Assembly: GCF_016862435.1 (NCBI RefSeq)
Contig: NZ_BOMY01000016.1
Location: forward strand, 181,819 to 245,818
DNA length: 64,000 nucleotides
Direction of reading: 5' to 3'
Origin: Paractinoplanes tereljensis
GTDB taxonomy: Bacteria > Actinomycetota > Actinomycetes > Mycobacteriales > Micromonosporaceae
Shown here piece after piece: positions 7,815-16,347 of the stretch. The translations under genes were made by a program, and so were the position numbers. The first letter of the stretch is position 1. Each line of letters starts with the position of its first letter. The notes beneath the pieces were generated by a model, which did no database searches, was not told the origin of the DNA, and was given only the letters and a program-made list of their open reading frames with translations.

Positions 7815-8557
7815 TTACCGCTCCTGCTGCGAGGACCCGGGGTAAGTCGAAGCAGCGGAACTGGCGGCGCGACGCTGAGGCTGCGGTCGCGGTGATCCGG
7901 CTCGAGTTGGATCTGTCGGACCCGGCGATCCGGTCGCGGATGTTCACCATGTTCGGTGCGATCTGGCAGCTGCGGCGCGCGTTGCAGCGCCGGGCTGTCA
8001 ATCGGGTGGGCGCGTACTGGCGGTCGCCGCACCTGCGGGCGATCGATGCGAAGGCGGCCCGGGACGCCTTCGGCCTGTCGCGCAGGGCGTTTGAGCAGGT
8101 AGCGGCCGGGCATGTGGACCGGTCGGGGTGGCTTCGCCGGCACCTGACCAGAGCCGTCGCCATGCACTTGGCGGACGAGGTGTGGCAGAGCGTCGATCGG
8201 CATCTGTTCGCCGACGAGTCCGGCAACCGTCACGGCCGGCCGCGGGTCGCAACGTGGTGGACGTCGAACCGGATCCCGGGCCGGGCCCGCTCGCACACGA
8301 AACCAAGAACGTGGGAGACCTTCCAGCTCGTCGGGTCGCTCGCCGCGCACCGTGCCGCCGGCGGGCATCACCGCCGGACGCCGGTCAAGCCGGGCGACCG
8401 GTCGACATGGTGGGACTACACCGGCCCGCTGGCCGTCGTGTTCACCGGCGCCGGGGACGATCTCGTCCTGCCGGTGAAACTCGCAGCCGGGCCTGGCCAG
8501 CAGGCGCGGCTGGATCACTTCCTCGAGACCGGAATGGCGTCGGCGGCCTCGCGATAG
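7802..8557 (+). pseudogene. Truncated transposase-like gene (TnpB/IS605 OrfB-type relative)
   Basis: The frame encodes 251 aa, with RNWRRDAEAAVAVIRLELDL near residue 19 and RSHTKPRTWETFQLVGSLAA near 162, phrases I recognise from actinobacterial transposase-annotated proteins of about 500 aa related to the IS605 OrfB/TnpB type. The catalytic C-terminal half (RuvC-like and zinc-finger segments) is missing: after LARLDHFLE-like residues (about 8520-8530) the frame reads into antisense hipA sequence and stops. So the gene was cut when this element and hipA were fused. Start GTG 7802. Inactive as a transposase; family assignment is from memory and moderate in confidence. Confidence 0.6.
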
Positions 8558-8652
8558 GCGGAGTCGTAGGTGAGGATCAACGCTCCGCCTTCGCCCTGGA
8601 TGAGCCGCCCCGCGACTCGGCCGCCGAGCAGCACCGCCAGCTCGCGAGTCAT
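8515..8652 (-). pseudogene. HipA-like toxin remnant (first ~43 codons)
   Basis: Start ATG at 8652 overlaps the hipB stop (ATGA). The 45-aa product begins MTRELAVLLGGRVAGRL and continues LTYDSAYREAADAIPVS, which is the N-terminal subdomain 1 of HipA serine/threonine kinase toxins (normally about 400 aa). Directly after IPVS the reading enters the antisense strand of the transposase-like gene and stops at 8515. The kinase core and P-loop are absent, so there is no toxin activity. The junction lies around 8521-8530. Confidence 0.75.
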
Positions 8653-8912
8653 GCCGGGCCGCCGAGCGAGTCGAGGTAGGCGTCGAGATCAACCGCCGGT
8701 GTGGGCTCGGGGCGACAGTCAAGGTAAAGACCCAGAGCGCTGACGATCTTGAAGACCAGGCCGATCTCAGCAGTGGGCTTGCCCGCCTCGAGGTCGGAGA
8801 GCCAGCGTCGGCTGACCGTGGCTCGGACGGCCAGGTCGACCTGACTCAGGCCGGCTGCTCGTCGGCGGTCACGCACGTAGAGCCCGAGGTCCCGGACGTT
8901 GCTGACACGCAT
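8649..8912 (-). CDS. HipB-like XRE antitoxin (orphan)
   Basis: An 87-aa helix-turn-helix protein. LGLYVRDRRRAAGLSQVDLA and VSRRWLSDLEAGKPTAEIGL form the XRE/HipB DNA-binding domain at about residues 9-57. HipB proteins bind upstream palindromes and neutralise HipA. ATG 8912 follows GGGAGG (reverse strand, about 8917-8922); an in-frame start at 9083 would read through the operators and is rejected. The stop overlaps hipA by 4 bp, as in intact hipBA operons, but hipA is destroyed. Three palindromic operators lie 13-86 bp upstream. The gene looks intact and may still repress its own promoter. Confidence 0.85.
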   Translation of the reverse strand: MRVSNVRDLGLYVRDRRRAAGLSQVDLAVRATVSRRWLSDLEAGKPTAEIGLVFKIVSALGLYLDCRPEPTPAVDLDAYLDSLGGPA

Positions 8913-8924
8913 GACACCTCCCGC

Positions 8925-8998
8925 TGTGCGCGTACGTGCACATCCTAGTCGTTGTGCACGTACGCGCACAATCGCGTTGATGTGCACGTACGTGCGCA
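8925..8998. promoter_or_regulatory. Three 18-bp palindromic operators upstream of hipB
   Basis: Near-palindromic 18-mers TGTGCGCGTACGTGCACA (8925-8942), TGTGCACGTACGCGCACA (8953-8970, exact reverse complement of the first) and TGTGCACGTACGTGCGCA (8981-8998). Each starts exactly 28 bp after the previous one. Location directly upstream of hipB and symmetry fit autoregulatory HipB operators; binding is inferred. Confidence 0.75.
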
Positions 8999-9076
8999 TC
9001 CGGGGAAACGGCTCAGTGGGTTTGGGCGGGGTGCCGAACATCAGGATGTTCGAGTTGAACGTTTCTGGAGGCCCTC

Positions 9077-9568
9077 GTGTCAACCGTGCTCATCGCCGAC
9101 GACGACGCCGATCACCGCGAGCTGCTTACCCTTGCCCTCCGGCGCGCCGGGCACGACGTGGTCACCGCCGAGAACGCCGGCGCCGCGATGACCGCCCTGC
9201 GCGGTGGGGGCATCGACGCCGCCCTGATCGACGTGCGGATGCCCGGTGAATCCGGCATCGAGCTGTGCCGCCGGCTGCGCGCCGAGCCGGCCACCGCGCT
9301 CCTGCCGGTGATGCTGATCAGCGCCGACGTCAACGACCAGCGGATCCTCGCCGCGCTCGACGCCGGCGCCGACGACTACCTGACCAAGCCGTTCCACCGG
9401 GCTGAGCTCTGCGCCCGGCTGGACACCCTGATCCTGCGCAAGCCGTACGCGGCCGGCCAGGCGAGCGTGTCCGCGGCCGTGGCGAGCGCGGCCTTCCGGG
9501 CCGCCACCCGGGCCGTCCGCGGCGCCGCCACGCAGGCTTCGGAGCCGCGTAGCCGCACCGTCGCCTGA
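9077..9568 (+). CDS. Single-domain response regulator (REC)
   Basis: A 163-aa CheY-like receiver with no DNA-binding output domain. VLIADDDADHRELL carries the acidic pair, LIDVRMPGESG the phospho-acceptor Asp (about residue 54), ISADV the Thr/Ser switch position and LTKPFHRAEL the conserved Lys. The ~40 residues after the domain are Ala/Arg rich and low complexity. GTG 9077 follows CTGGAGG at 9065-9071. No histidine kinase is adjacent, so it is an orphan that may act by protein contact. Confidence 0.88.
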   Translation: MSTVLIADDDADHRELLTLALRRAGHDVVTAENAGAAMTALRGGGIDAALIDVRMPGESGIELCRRLRAEPATALLPVMLISADVNDQRILAALDAGADDYLTKPFHRAELCARLDTLILRKPYAAGQASVSAAVASAAFRAATRAVRGAATQASEPRSRTVA

Positions 9569-9587
9569 CCACGCGTAGCCTCGGCGC

Positions 9588-11066
9588 ATGGCCGAGCCTG
9601 AGTTGATCAAATACCGCAGCGCTACCGGCCGCTGGGTCCTGCTGGCCACCGTGCTCGGCACCAGCCTGGCCTTCATCGACGCCACCGTGGTGAACATCGC
9701 GCTGCCCGAGATCGGGCGCGGCCTGTCGGCCGAGGCGGCCGGCTTGCAGTGGACCGTCAACGGGTACGCGTTGAGCCTGGCCTCGCTGATCCTGCTGGGC
9801 GGGTCGCTGGGTGACCGGTTCGGCCGCAAACGCGTGTTCATGATCGGTATCGGGTGGTTCGCGGTCGCCTCGCTGCTCTGCGGACTGGCGCCGAACATCG
9901 AGCTGCTGATCGGCGCCCGGGTACTGCAGGGAATCGGCGGCGCCCTGCTCACCCCGGGAGCGCTGGCGATCCTGGAAGCGTCCTTCGTCCGCGACGACCG
10001 GGCCCGCGCGATCGGCGCCTGGTCGGGGCTGGGCGGGATCGGCGGTGCGCTCGGGCCGTTCCTCGGTGGCTGGCTCGTCGAGGCCGGCAGCTGGCGGTAC
10101 ATCTTCCTGATCAACGTGCCGGTGGCCGCGTTCGTGCTGTGGGTCGCGGCCAAGCACGTGCCCGAGTCGCGCAACCCGTCGGCCGCCCGCCGGATCGACG
10201 TGGCCGGGGTGCTGACCGGCGCGGTCGGTCTGGGCGGGCTCACCTACGGCTTCACCGCGTGGCCGATGCGCGGGCCCGGCGATCCGGTGGTGCTGATCTC
10301 GCTGGCCGTCGGGGTGGTCGGCCTGGTGGCGTTCGTGCTGGTCGAGCGAAGCTCCCCGCAGCCGATGGTGCCCCTGCGGATCTTCCGGACCGTGGCGTTC
10401 GCCGGTGCCAACCTGGTGACCCTGCTGGTGTACGCGGCGAACGGCGGCGTCTTCTTCCTGGTCGTGATCAATCTGCAGGTGGTGGCCGGGTTCACGCCGC
10501 TGGCCAGCGGGATCGCAATGCTTCCGGTGACCGTCCTGATGCTGTTGCTGTCGTCCCGTTCGGGCGCGCTCGGGCAGCGGATCGGGCCGCGGATCCCGAT
10601 GACGGCCGGGCCGCTGGTCTGCGCCGTGGCTCTGGTGCTGATGTCGATGATCGGGCCGGACGCGTCCTACCTGACCGACGTACTCCCCGGGGTGGTGATC
10701 TTCGGTTTGGGGTTGTCGTTGCTTGTCGCGCCGCTGACCTCGACGGCGCTGGGTTCGCTGGACGACGCGTACGCCGGCATCGCCTCCGGGGTGAACAACG
10801 CGGTGGCCCGGGCCGCCGGCCTGCTGTCGGTGGCGATCCTGCCGCTCGCCGCCGGGCTCGGGGCCGGCAGCCTGACCGTGTCCGATCAGCTGCACCCGGT
10901 CTACCGGCACGCGCTGCTGATCTGCGCCGGGCTGATGGCGGCGGGCAGCGTGATCGCGTTCTTCCTGATCCCGAATCGGCTGGCCGCGCACGCTCCGGCC
11001 GACACGTTCTGCGACCCGTGCTCGCCGCCGCTGCGCCCGGCCGACACCGTCAGAAGTGCGCGGTGA
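9588..11066 (+). CDS. MFS drug exporter, DHA2 (14-TM) family
   Basis: A 492-aa membrane protein with 14 predicted hydrophobic segments. LGTSLAFIDATVVNIALPEI is the DHA2 motif D1 in TM1, GGSLGDRFGRKRVF the motif A loop between TM2 and TM3, and GIGGALLTPGALAIL motif C-like. Such proteins export drugs or antibiotics by proton antiport (EmrB/QacA). It lies 19 bp after the response regulator and overlaps the next convergent gene by 17 bp. The hydrophilic tail from about residue 470 has three cysteines and low similarity to the family. Substrate unknown. Confidence 0.9.
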   Translation: MAEPELIKYRSATGRWVLLATVLGTSLAFIDATVVNIALPEIGRGLSAEAAGLQWTVNGYALSLASLILLGGSLGDRFGRKRVFMIGIGWFAVASLLCGLAPNIELLIGARVLQGIGGALLTPGALAILEASFVRDDRARAIGAWSGLGGIGGALGPFLGGWLVEAGSWRYIFLINVPVAAFVLWVAAKHVPESRNPSAARRIDVAGVLTGAVGLGGLTYGFTAWPMRGPGDPVVLISLAVGVVGLVAFVLVERSSPQPMVPLRIFRTVAFAGANLVTLLVYAANGGVFFLVVINLQVVAGFTPLASGIAMLPVTVLMLLLSSRSGALGQRIGPRIPMTAGPLVCAVALVLMSMIGPDASYLTDVLPGVVIFGLGLSLLVAPLTSTALGSLDDAYAGIASGVNNAVARAAGLLSVAILPLAAGLGAGSLTVSDQLHPVYRHALLICAGLMAAGSVIAFFLIPNRLAAHAPADTFCDPCSPPLRPADTVRSAR

Positions 11067-12081
11067 TCCGGCGCGCCGGGCCGTCGACGGTCATCCGGCC
11101 GCCGTACGGCAGGATCCACTGCGGGGCCGTATGTCCGAAATCGACACCGAAGACGGCCATCGCCGCCGGGCTATAGGTGTGCAGCGCGCGCAGGACCGCC
11201 TCACGCTGGTCATCGCGGAACTTCGCGCGCTCCGACTGCGGTGGCCGGTTCTCGATGTTGCTGGCCTTGGCGGTGGCGACCAGGACCGCCGGGAACTGTT
11301 GCAACAGGCCACGCTCGCCGGCGTTGCGCAGCACCCGGAACACCTGCTCGGCTGACGGCATCTCCTCCGAGGTCTCCAGCAGCAGGATCGAGCCGGCATA
11401 GGAGTCGACCGGGCCGATCCAGCGGTTCGCGGCCAGGTTCCAGCTCACGATCTCCAGGCTGCCGCCCCAGGTCGGCGCGGTGACCACCCGGTCGGCTCGG
11501 TGCCAGAAGAAACCCGGGCTCTTGACCCGCGGCGACGAGGTGCTGAGGGAGGCCGGATCGGTCCAGCTCAGCTCCTCGTCGGTGAACCCGGCGACCGGCG
11601 TGATCTCCAGATCGGTCGTCTCGAACAGCGCGGCCCGCAGTGAGGCCAGGTGCTCGGGGTCGACCGCGCCGCCGCGCGCGAGGTGCACCAGGGTGGAGCC
11701 GCCGTGGTAGCCGGCCACGCCGTGCAACCACAGCCAGTTGAGCACGTTGGTGTTGTCGGAGTAGCCGAAGTAGGGCTTCGGGTCGGCCCGGAACGGCGCC
11801 GGGTCGAGGTGCGGCAGCACGGTGATCTGGTCGTCGCCGCCGATGGTGGCGAAGACGGCCCGGATGCTGGGGTCCCGGTAAGCGGCCATCAGGTCGGCGG
11901 CCCGCTCGGCCGGCGTTCCCTGCAGCCTGGTGGTCGGAAACTCCACCGGCTCGAGGTCGAGCAGGTCACGGATGCGGCTCAGGGCCTGGTCCTGAAGGGC
12001 CGGAAAGATGCCCGGGCCGGCCCAGGACGGCGAGACCACCGCGACCTTGTCGCCACGCTTCAGTTTTGGGGGGTTTTCCAC
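11050..12081 (-). CDS. S66-family LD-carboxypeptidase / MccF-like peptidase
   Basis: A 343-aa cytoplasmic protein of the S66 serine peptidase family, which cleaves L,D-peptide bonds of murein tetrapeptides or inactivates microcin-C-type aminoacyl nucleotides (MccF). KLKRGDKVAVVSPSWAG is the N-terminal signature, FATIGGDDQITVLPHLD and YFGYSDNTNVLNW match the MccF-type IGGDD and GYSD motifs; the C-terminal region VDFGHTAPQWILPYG should hold the catalytic His. No signal peptide. MccF-like self-immunity is plausible because a DHA2 exporter is the convergent neighbour, but recycling of peptidoglycan is equally possible. Confidence 0.82.
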   Translation of the reverse strand: MENPPKLKRGDKVAVVSPSWAGPGIFPALQDQALSRIRDLLDLEPVEFPTTRLQGTPAERAADLMAAYRDPSIRAVFATIGGDDQITVLPHLDPAPFRADPKPYFGYSDNTNVLNWLWLHGVAGYHGGSTLVHLARGGAVDPEHLASLRAALFETTDLEITPVAGFTDEELSWTDPASLSTSSPRVKSPGFFWHRADRVVTAPTWGGSLEIVSWNLAANRWIGPVDSYAGSILLLETSEEMPSAEQVFRVLRNAGERGLLQQFPAVLVATAKASNIENRPPQSERAKFRDDQREAVLRALHTYSPAAMAVFGVDFGHTAPQWILPYGGRMTVDGPARRITAHF

Positions 12082-12088
12082 CCCGACA

Positions 12089-12712
12089 TCAGATCATCCC
12101 GGCGCGCAGCGCGTAGGCCACCGCGTGCGAGCGATTGCGCAGTTTGAGCCGGTGGGTCACGCCGTAGATGACGTTCTTCACGGTCCGCTCCGAGTAGCAG
12201 AGCTTCCCGGCGATCTCGTTGGTGTCGAAGCCGTCCGCCATCAGCCGCAGCACGTCGATCTCGCGCGGGGTCAGCCCGGACGCGTTCAGCCCGTTCGGCG
12301 CCAGCACGTCCCGCTGCATCCGCTCGACCTGCTTGAGCAACTCGCCGACCAGATTCGGCGGCATCACCCCGCCACCGCACGCGGCCGCCCGCACGCTGTG
12401 CGCCAACCGCTCGGCGGTGACCGCCGTGCGCGGCAGGATGCCCACCACCCGGCACTCCACCGCGGTCATCAGCTCGGCTTCGAGGATCTCCTGGCAGACC
12501 AGCACGATCGGCGCGCTCACGTCGGCACCGGTGCGGCGCAGCGCCGCCACCACGTCCGGGGTGAGCCGCTCGGCCGCCGCGACCAGCACGTCGGCGTCGT
12601 GCCGCTGGTTGCTGCGTAGTACCACCATGTCGTTCCGGAATTGGAGTAACGCGGCCAACCCGGCATGACTGACCGGATCCATCGCCTGCAGCGCGACCTT
12701 CACCTGTTCCAC
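12089..12712 (-). CDS. LuxR/NarL-type transcriptional regulator
   Basis: A 207-aa protein. The C-terminal GLTPREIDVLRLMADGFDTN and EIAGKLCYSERTVKNVIYGV form a LuxR (GerE) helix-turn-helix at about residues 145-200. The N-terminal part resembles a receiver fold but I do not see the canonical acidic pair and phospho-Asp, so it may be an atypical, phosphorylation-independent receiver. GTG 12712 start. Transcribed 7 bp upstream of the S66 peptidase gene, probably in one operon, and divergent from the SARP gene; the 228-bp gap holds three 11-bp repeats. Confidence 0.85.
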   Translation of the reverse strand: MEQVKVALQAMDPVSHAGLAALLQFRNDMVVLRSNQRHDADVLVAAAERLTPDVVAALRRTGADVSAPIVLVCQEILEAELMTAVECRVVGILPRTAVTAERLAHSVRAAACGGGVMPPNLVGELLKQVERMQRDVLAPNGLNASGLTPREIDVLRLMADGFDTNEIAGKLCYSERTVKNVIYGVTHRLKLRNRSHAVAYALRAGMI

Positions 12713-12760
12713 GGCCCGCTCCTCCCACGAGTAGGTGTGGGAGCAAGTGTCGGAAAAGGT

Positions 12761-12793
12761 TCTTCAGAGAACCTTCAGAGATTCTTCAGGGCG
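12761..12793. promoter_or_regulatory. Three tandem 11-bp direct repeats, likely SARP/PhoP-type operator
   Basis: TTCTTCAGAGA (12761-12771), ACCTTCAGAGA (12772-12782) and TTCTTCAGGGC (12783-12793) are perfect-phase 11-bp direct repeats sharing CTTCAG. SARP regulators such as AfsR and the actinomycete PhoP bind direct repeats with 11-bp spacing, and AfsR/PhoP boxes contain a TTCA core. Lies between divergent regulator genes, 148 bp before the SARP start. Confidence 0.65.
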
Positions 12794-12940
12794 TGATAGA
12801 GGCCGATAGGCCAGTTCACCAGGGGGTCATCGGGCGGGGAAGGGCTACGGCGGAGGACTGCCCGTAAGGACGGTTTCTGTTATCCATTGACACCCGGCCC
12901 GTCTCCCTCGAAGTTGAGGACACCCGAACCGGGAGGACAC

Positions 12941-15900
12941 GTGCCGGAAGTCTTGCGCGTCAGCGTGCTCGGGCCGGTCCGCGCCTGGATCGCCGACCGG
13001 GAGGTCGACCTGGGCGCGGCCCGGCAGCGCGCGGTGTTCGCGGTGCTCGCCGCGCACGCCGGCCGGCTGGTCGGCCGGGACGAGCTGATCACCGCGATCT
13101 GGGGGGACTCGCCGCCGGCCACCGCGGCCGGCAGCGTCTACACGTACGTCTCGGGCCTGCGCCGGGCTCTGCCGCCGGGCCTGCTGACCACCGCCTCGGG
13201 TGGTTACCTGCTCCGGGTCGAGCCGGCCGACCTGGACGCGGCCCGTTTCCAGCAGCTGCGCTCGGCCGCGGCCGAGTTCATGCACGCGGGCGACGGCCGG
13301 TCCGCCGCCGACCGGCTGGACGAGGCGCTCGATCTGTGGCGCGGCGACGCGTACGCGACGCTGGCCGGCCCGTTCCTCGAGCTGGACCGGCAGCGCCTGG
13401 CCGAGCTGCGGCTGGCCACCGCCGAGCAGCGGGCCCGCATCCTGCTCGACCGCGGCGGCGACGACGGCCTGATCGCCGAGCTCACCGGCCTGGTCAAGGA
13501 CAACCCGCTGCACGAACCACTGCACGAGTTGCTGATGCGCGCGCTGCACCGGGCCGGCCGGCACGCCGAGGCCCTCGAGGTGTTCCGGGCGGCCCGCCGC
13601 ACCCTGGTCGCCGAGCTGGGCATCGAGCCGGGCCCGGCTCTGCAGGAATTGCAGCGGCAGGTGCTGGCCGGCTCGGCCGAACAGCCGGCCGCGCTGCCGG
13701 TGCCCGAGCCACTGCGCACGGTGGTGCCGACCGCGGTGGCGAAGGCGCTGCGGGACGGCCTCACCAACCGGGACTGGTTCGGCCGGGAGGCCGAAATCGA
13801 TCACCTGCGCGGGCTGGTACGGCAGGTGGCGGCCGGCACCGGCGGGTCGATCTGGATCGAGGGCGAGCCGGGCATCGGCAAGACCGAGCTGCTGACCCAG
13901 GCGTTCGCCGACGCCGCCCGCTGCGGCTGCCGGGTGGCCTGGGGTGCGGCCGATCAACTCGGCTCCCGGGTGCCCCTGCAGGTGCTGTCCCGAGCCCTCG
14001 GCCTGGAATCCGCCTCCCGCCGCCCGCGCAGTCCGGTCGCCGAGCCGGACGTGGCCGAGGACCAGATCGTCGCCTCGGTCCGGGCCGCCTGCGCCGCGAC
14101 GCCGCTGATCCTGATCGTCGACGACATGCAGTGGGCGGACAGCGCCACCGTCCGGGTCTGGGAACGCCTGCAGGGTCTGGTCGGCCGGCTGCCGTTGCTG
14201 CTGGTCGCGGCCGCGCGGGCAACCGACCGCCCGCGGCACACGCCGGGTCTGCGGCTCGGCCCGCTCCCGGCCACCGACCTCGATCGCCTGGTGGCCGCGC
14301 AGGTCGGCGCGCCGCCCGGCCCCAACCTGCGGGCGCTGGTGAGCCGCTCCGGTGGCAACCCGCTGTTCGCCCGGGAACTGGTCGGCGCGCTGCGGCAGCG
14401 GGACGTCATCGAGGTCGCGGGCGGGCGCGCCGACATCGGCCCGGACGTCACCGTGGCCCCGCCGCGCACCCTGCTCGCCGCCGTGCACTCCACTCTGGAC
14501 CTGCTCTCCGGGCCGACCCGCGAGGTGCTGCGGCTGGCCGCGCTGCTCGGGGCCGAGTTCTCGGTGAGCGAGGTGGTGGCGGTGACCGGCCGGTCGGCGC
14601 TCGACCTGGTCGGCGCGCTGGAGGAGGCGCTGACCGCGAACGTGCTGGTGGACAGCGGCACCGACCTCGCGTTCCGGCACGGATACCTGCGCCAGGCGCT
14701 GGTGCAGAGCGTGCCGCCGGCGTTGCGGGCCGGGCTGCACCGGCACGCGGCCGAGGTGCTCGCGGCCGGCGGCAGTTCGGTCACCCGGGTCGCCGAGCAG
14801 CTCAACGCGGAGACCCCGGCGGTCGACACCTGGGTGTTGAACTGGCTGCTCGCGCACCACGCCGAGGTGATCCGGCGTACCCCGCAGATCGCGGCCGACC
14901 TGATCCGCCGCACGCTGCGCACCGACCTGCCGTCGGCGGCGCAGCGCGGCGTGCTGCTTGTCGCCCTGGTCCGGCTCGATTTCCGCCGCGACCGGTACCC
15001 GATGACCGAGGCCGAGGAGGCGATGAGCCTCGCCACCGATCCGGCCGACCGGGCCGAGATGCGGCACCTGCTGGCGACCATGCGCTACCGCCGGGGCGAG
15101 ACGGTCGAGGCGGTGACCATGCTGCGGGACGCGGTGGACGATCCGCGGGTGCCGACCATCTGGCAGACCCGGCACCGGGTGCTGCTGGCCAACTTCCGCC
15201 GCGGCGACCTCGACGACCTGGACCAGGCCGAACAGCGGGCGCAGACGGTCCGCGCCGAGGCGGAGGCGGCCGGCCAGCCGTACGAGACGGCGTTCGCGCT
15301 GCAGACCATCTGGCTGACCAGCTCGATCCGCCGGGACCACGAGCGCGCGCTGGAACACGTCGACCGCGCGCTGGCCGTGGTCAAGGGCCGCGACGACCTC
15401 ACCGGGACGTACTTCGACCTGCTCGACAACCGGCTCTTCTCGCTGCAGAACCTGGACCGGCTGGACGAAGCGCAGCGCACCCTGCGGACCGCCGCCGAGT
15501 TCGCCGCGTCGCACCGGCTGACCGCGAACATGCAGGTGGCGACCGCGGTGCAGGACTACTGGCTGGGCCGGTGGGACGACGCGTTGTCCGAGGTGTCGGC
15601 GGTGACCGAGGACGGTCCGGGGATCCTGTTCCACGGCCTGCGCGAGCCGGGCGCGGTGACCATGCTGCTGCACGGGGTGGCCGCGCTGATCGCGCTGCAC
15701 CGGGACGCCCGCGACCTGGCCGCCGCGCACCTCGACGCGGCCGACGCGGTGCCGGCCAGCGAGGCGGAACGGGAGAACTGCGACTTCCTGCTGGTGGCCC
15801 GGGCACTCGCGGCCGAGCAAGAGGGCCGGCCGGCGCTGGAGCTGCTGACGCCGCTGCTCCAACCGTCGTACGCGCCGATGATGCTGCGCCACCAGTGGCT

Positions 15901-16231
15901 GCCCGACGTGCTGCGGCTGGCAGTGCGGGAGTCCCGAATGGACATTGCCGAGCGGGCCGCCGAGATCTGCGCGACCGAGGCCGCCAAGGAGGTGCGGCCG
16001 GCCCGTGCGCACGCCGCCCACCTGCGCTGCCAGGCCCTGCGCACCGGCGATCCGGCCCTCGCGCGGGAGGCCGCCGAGCACTACCGCAAGGTGGGCCGCC
16101 GCTTCGAGTTGGCCGGTGCGCTGGAGGACGCGGCGGTGCTCAGCGGCGAACGGCCGGACGAGGCGCTGCGCCTTTACACCTCGATGTCGGCGCGCTGGGA
16201 CATGGCGCGCACATCGAGGGCTGTCGTTTAA
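12941..16231 (+). CDS. SARP-family regulator with BTAD and AAA ATPase domains (AfsR-like)
   Basis: A 1096-aa regulator. Residues ~5-90 form the OmpR-like winged helix (LRVSVLGPVRAWI ... YVSGLRRALPPG), ~95-240 the BTAD helical domain (FRAARRTLVAELGIEPGPAL), and from about 285 a STAND-type ATPase with Walker A GEPGIGKTELL (about 306-316) and Walker B LILIVDDMQWAD (about 389-400); the remaining ~500 residues are TPR-like helices. No C-terminal LuxR helix-turn-helix is present, so DNA binding must come from the N-terminus. GTG 12941 follows GGGAGG at 12931-12936. Such proteins usually activate secondary-metabolite genes; no biosynthetic cluster is visible, so its targets may be the neighbouring exporter or sugar operon. 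Confidence 0.88.
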   Translation: MPEVLRVSVLGPVRAWIADREVDLGAARQRAVFAVLAAHAGRLVGRDELITAIWGDSPPATAAGSVYTYVSGLRRALPPGLLTTASGGYLLRVEPADLDAARFQQLRSAAAEFMHAGDGRSAADRLDEALDLWRGDAYATLAGPFLELDRQRLAELRLATAEQRARILLDRGGDDGLIAELTGLVKDNPLHEPLHELLMRALHRAGRHAEALEVFRAARRTLVAELGIEPGPALQELQRQVLAGSAEQPAALPVPEPLRTVVPTAVAKALRDGLTNRDWFGREAEIDHLRGLVRQVAAGTGGSIWIEGEPGIGKTELLTQAFADAARCGCRVAWGAADQLGSRVPLQVLSRALGLESASRRPRSPVAEPDVAEDQIVASVRAACAATPLILIVDDMQWADSATVRVWERLQGLVGRLPLLLVAAARATDRPRHTPGLRLGPLPATDLDRLVAAQVGAPPGPNLRALVSRSGGNPLFARELVGALRQRDVIEVAGGRADIGPDVTVAPPRTLLAAVHSTLDLLSGPTREVLRLAALLGAEFSVSEVVAVTGRSALDLVGALEEALTANVLVDSGTDLAFRHGYLRQALVQSVPPALRAGLHRHAAEVLAAGGSSVTRVAEQLNAETPAVDTWVLNWLLAHHAEVIRRTPQIAADLIRRTLRTDLPSAAQRGVLLVALVRLDFRRDRYPMTEAEEAMSLATDPADRAEMRHLLATMRYRRGETVEAVTMLRDAVDDPRVPTIWQTRHRVLLANFRRGDLDDLDQAEQRAQTVRAEAEAAGQPYETAFALQTIWLTSSIRRDHERALEHVDRALAVVKGRDDLTGTYFDLLDNRLFSLQNLDRLDEAQRTLRTAAEFAASHRLTANMQVATAVQDYWLGRWDDALSEVSAVTEDGPGILFHGLREPGAVTMLLHGVAALIALHRDARDLAAAHLDAADAVPASEAERENCDFLLVARALAAEQEGRPALELLTPLLQPSYAPMMLRHQWLPDVLRLAVRESRMDIAERAAEICATEAAKEVRPARAHAAHLRCQALRTGDPALAREAAEHYRKVGRRFELAGALEDAAVLSGERPDEALRLYTSMSARWDMARTSRAVV

Positions 16232-16347
16232 TTTCCGGACCGCACGGCCGACGCGTGCGTCCTTGACAGGAAAAGTTCGATAGTGCGTGAATGTGTTTCC
16301 AGGCGGTTACTCCCCGATGTCTCATCACCGCTAAGGAGCACAAAATC

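Noticed and set aside
12800..12830. A flagellar-sigma-like GCCGATA element before the SARP gene
   Set aside because: Only the -10 half resembles the consensus and no -35 CTCA at the right distance was found.
12845..16081. A 1078-codon open frame on the minus strand
   Set aside because: It is antisense to the SARP regulator, whose motifs are unmistakable; the antisense product is an Arg/Gln/Gly-rich shadow.
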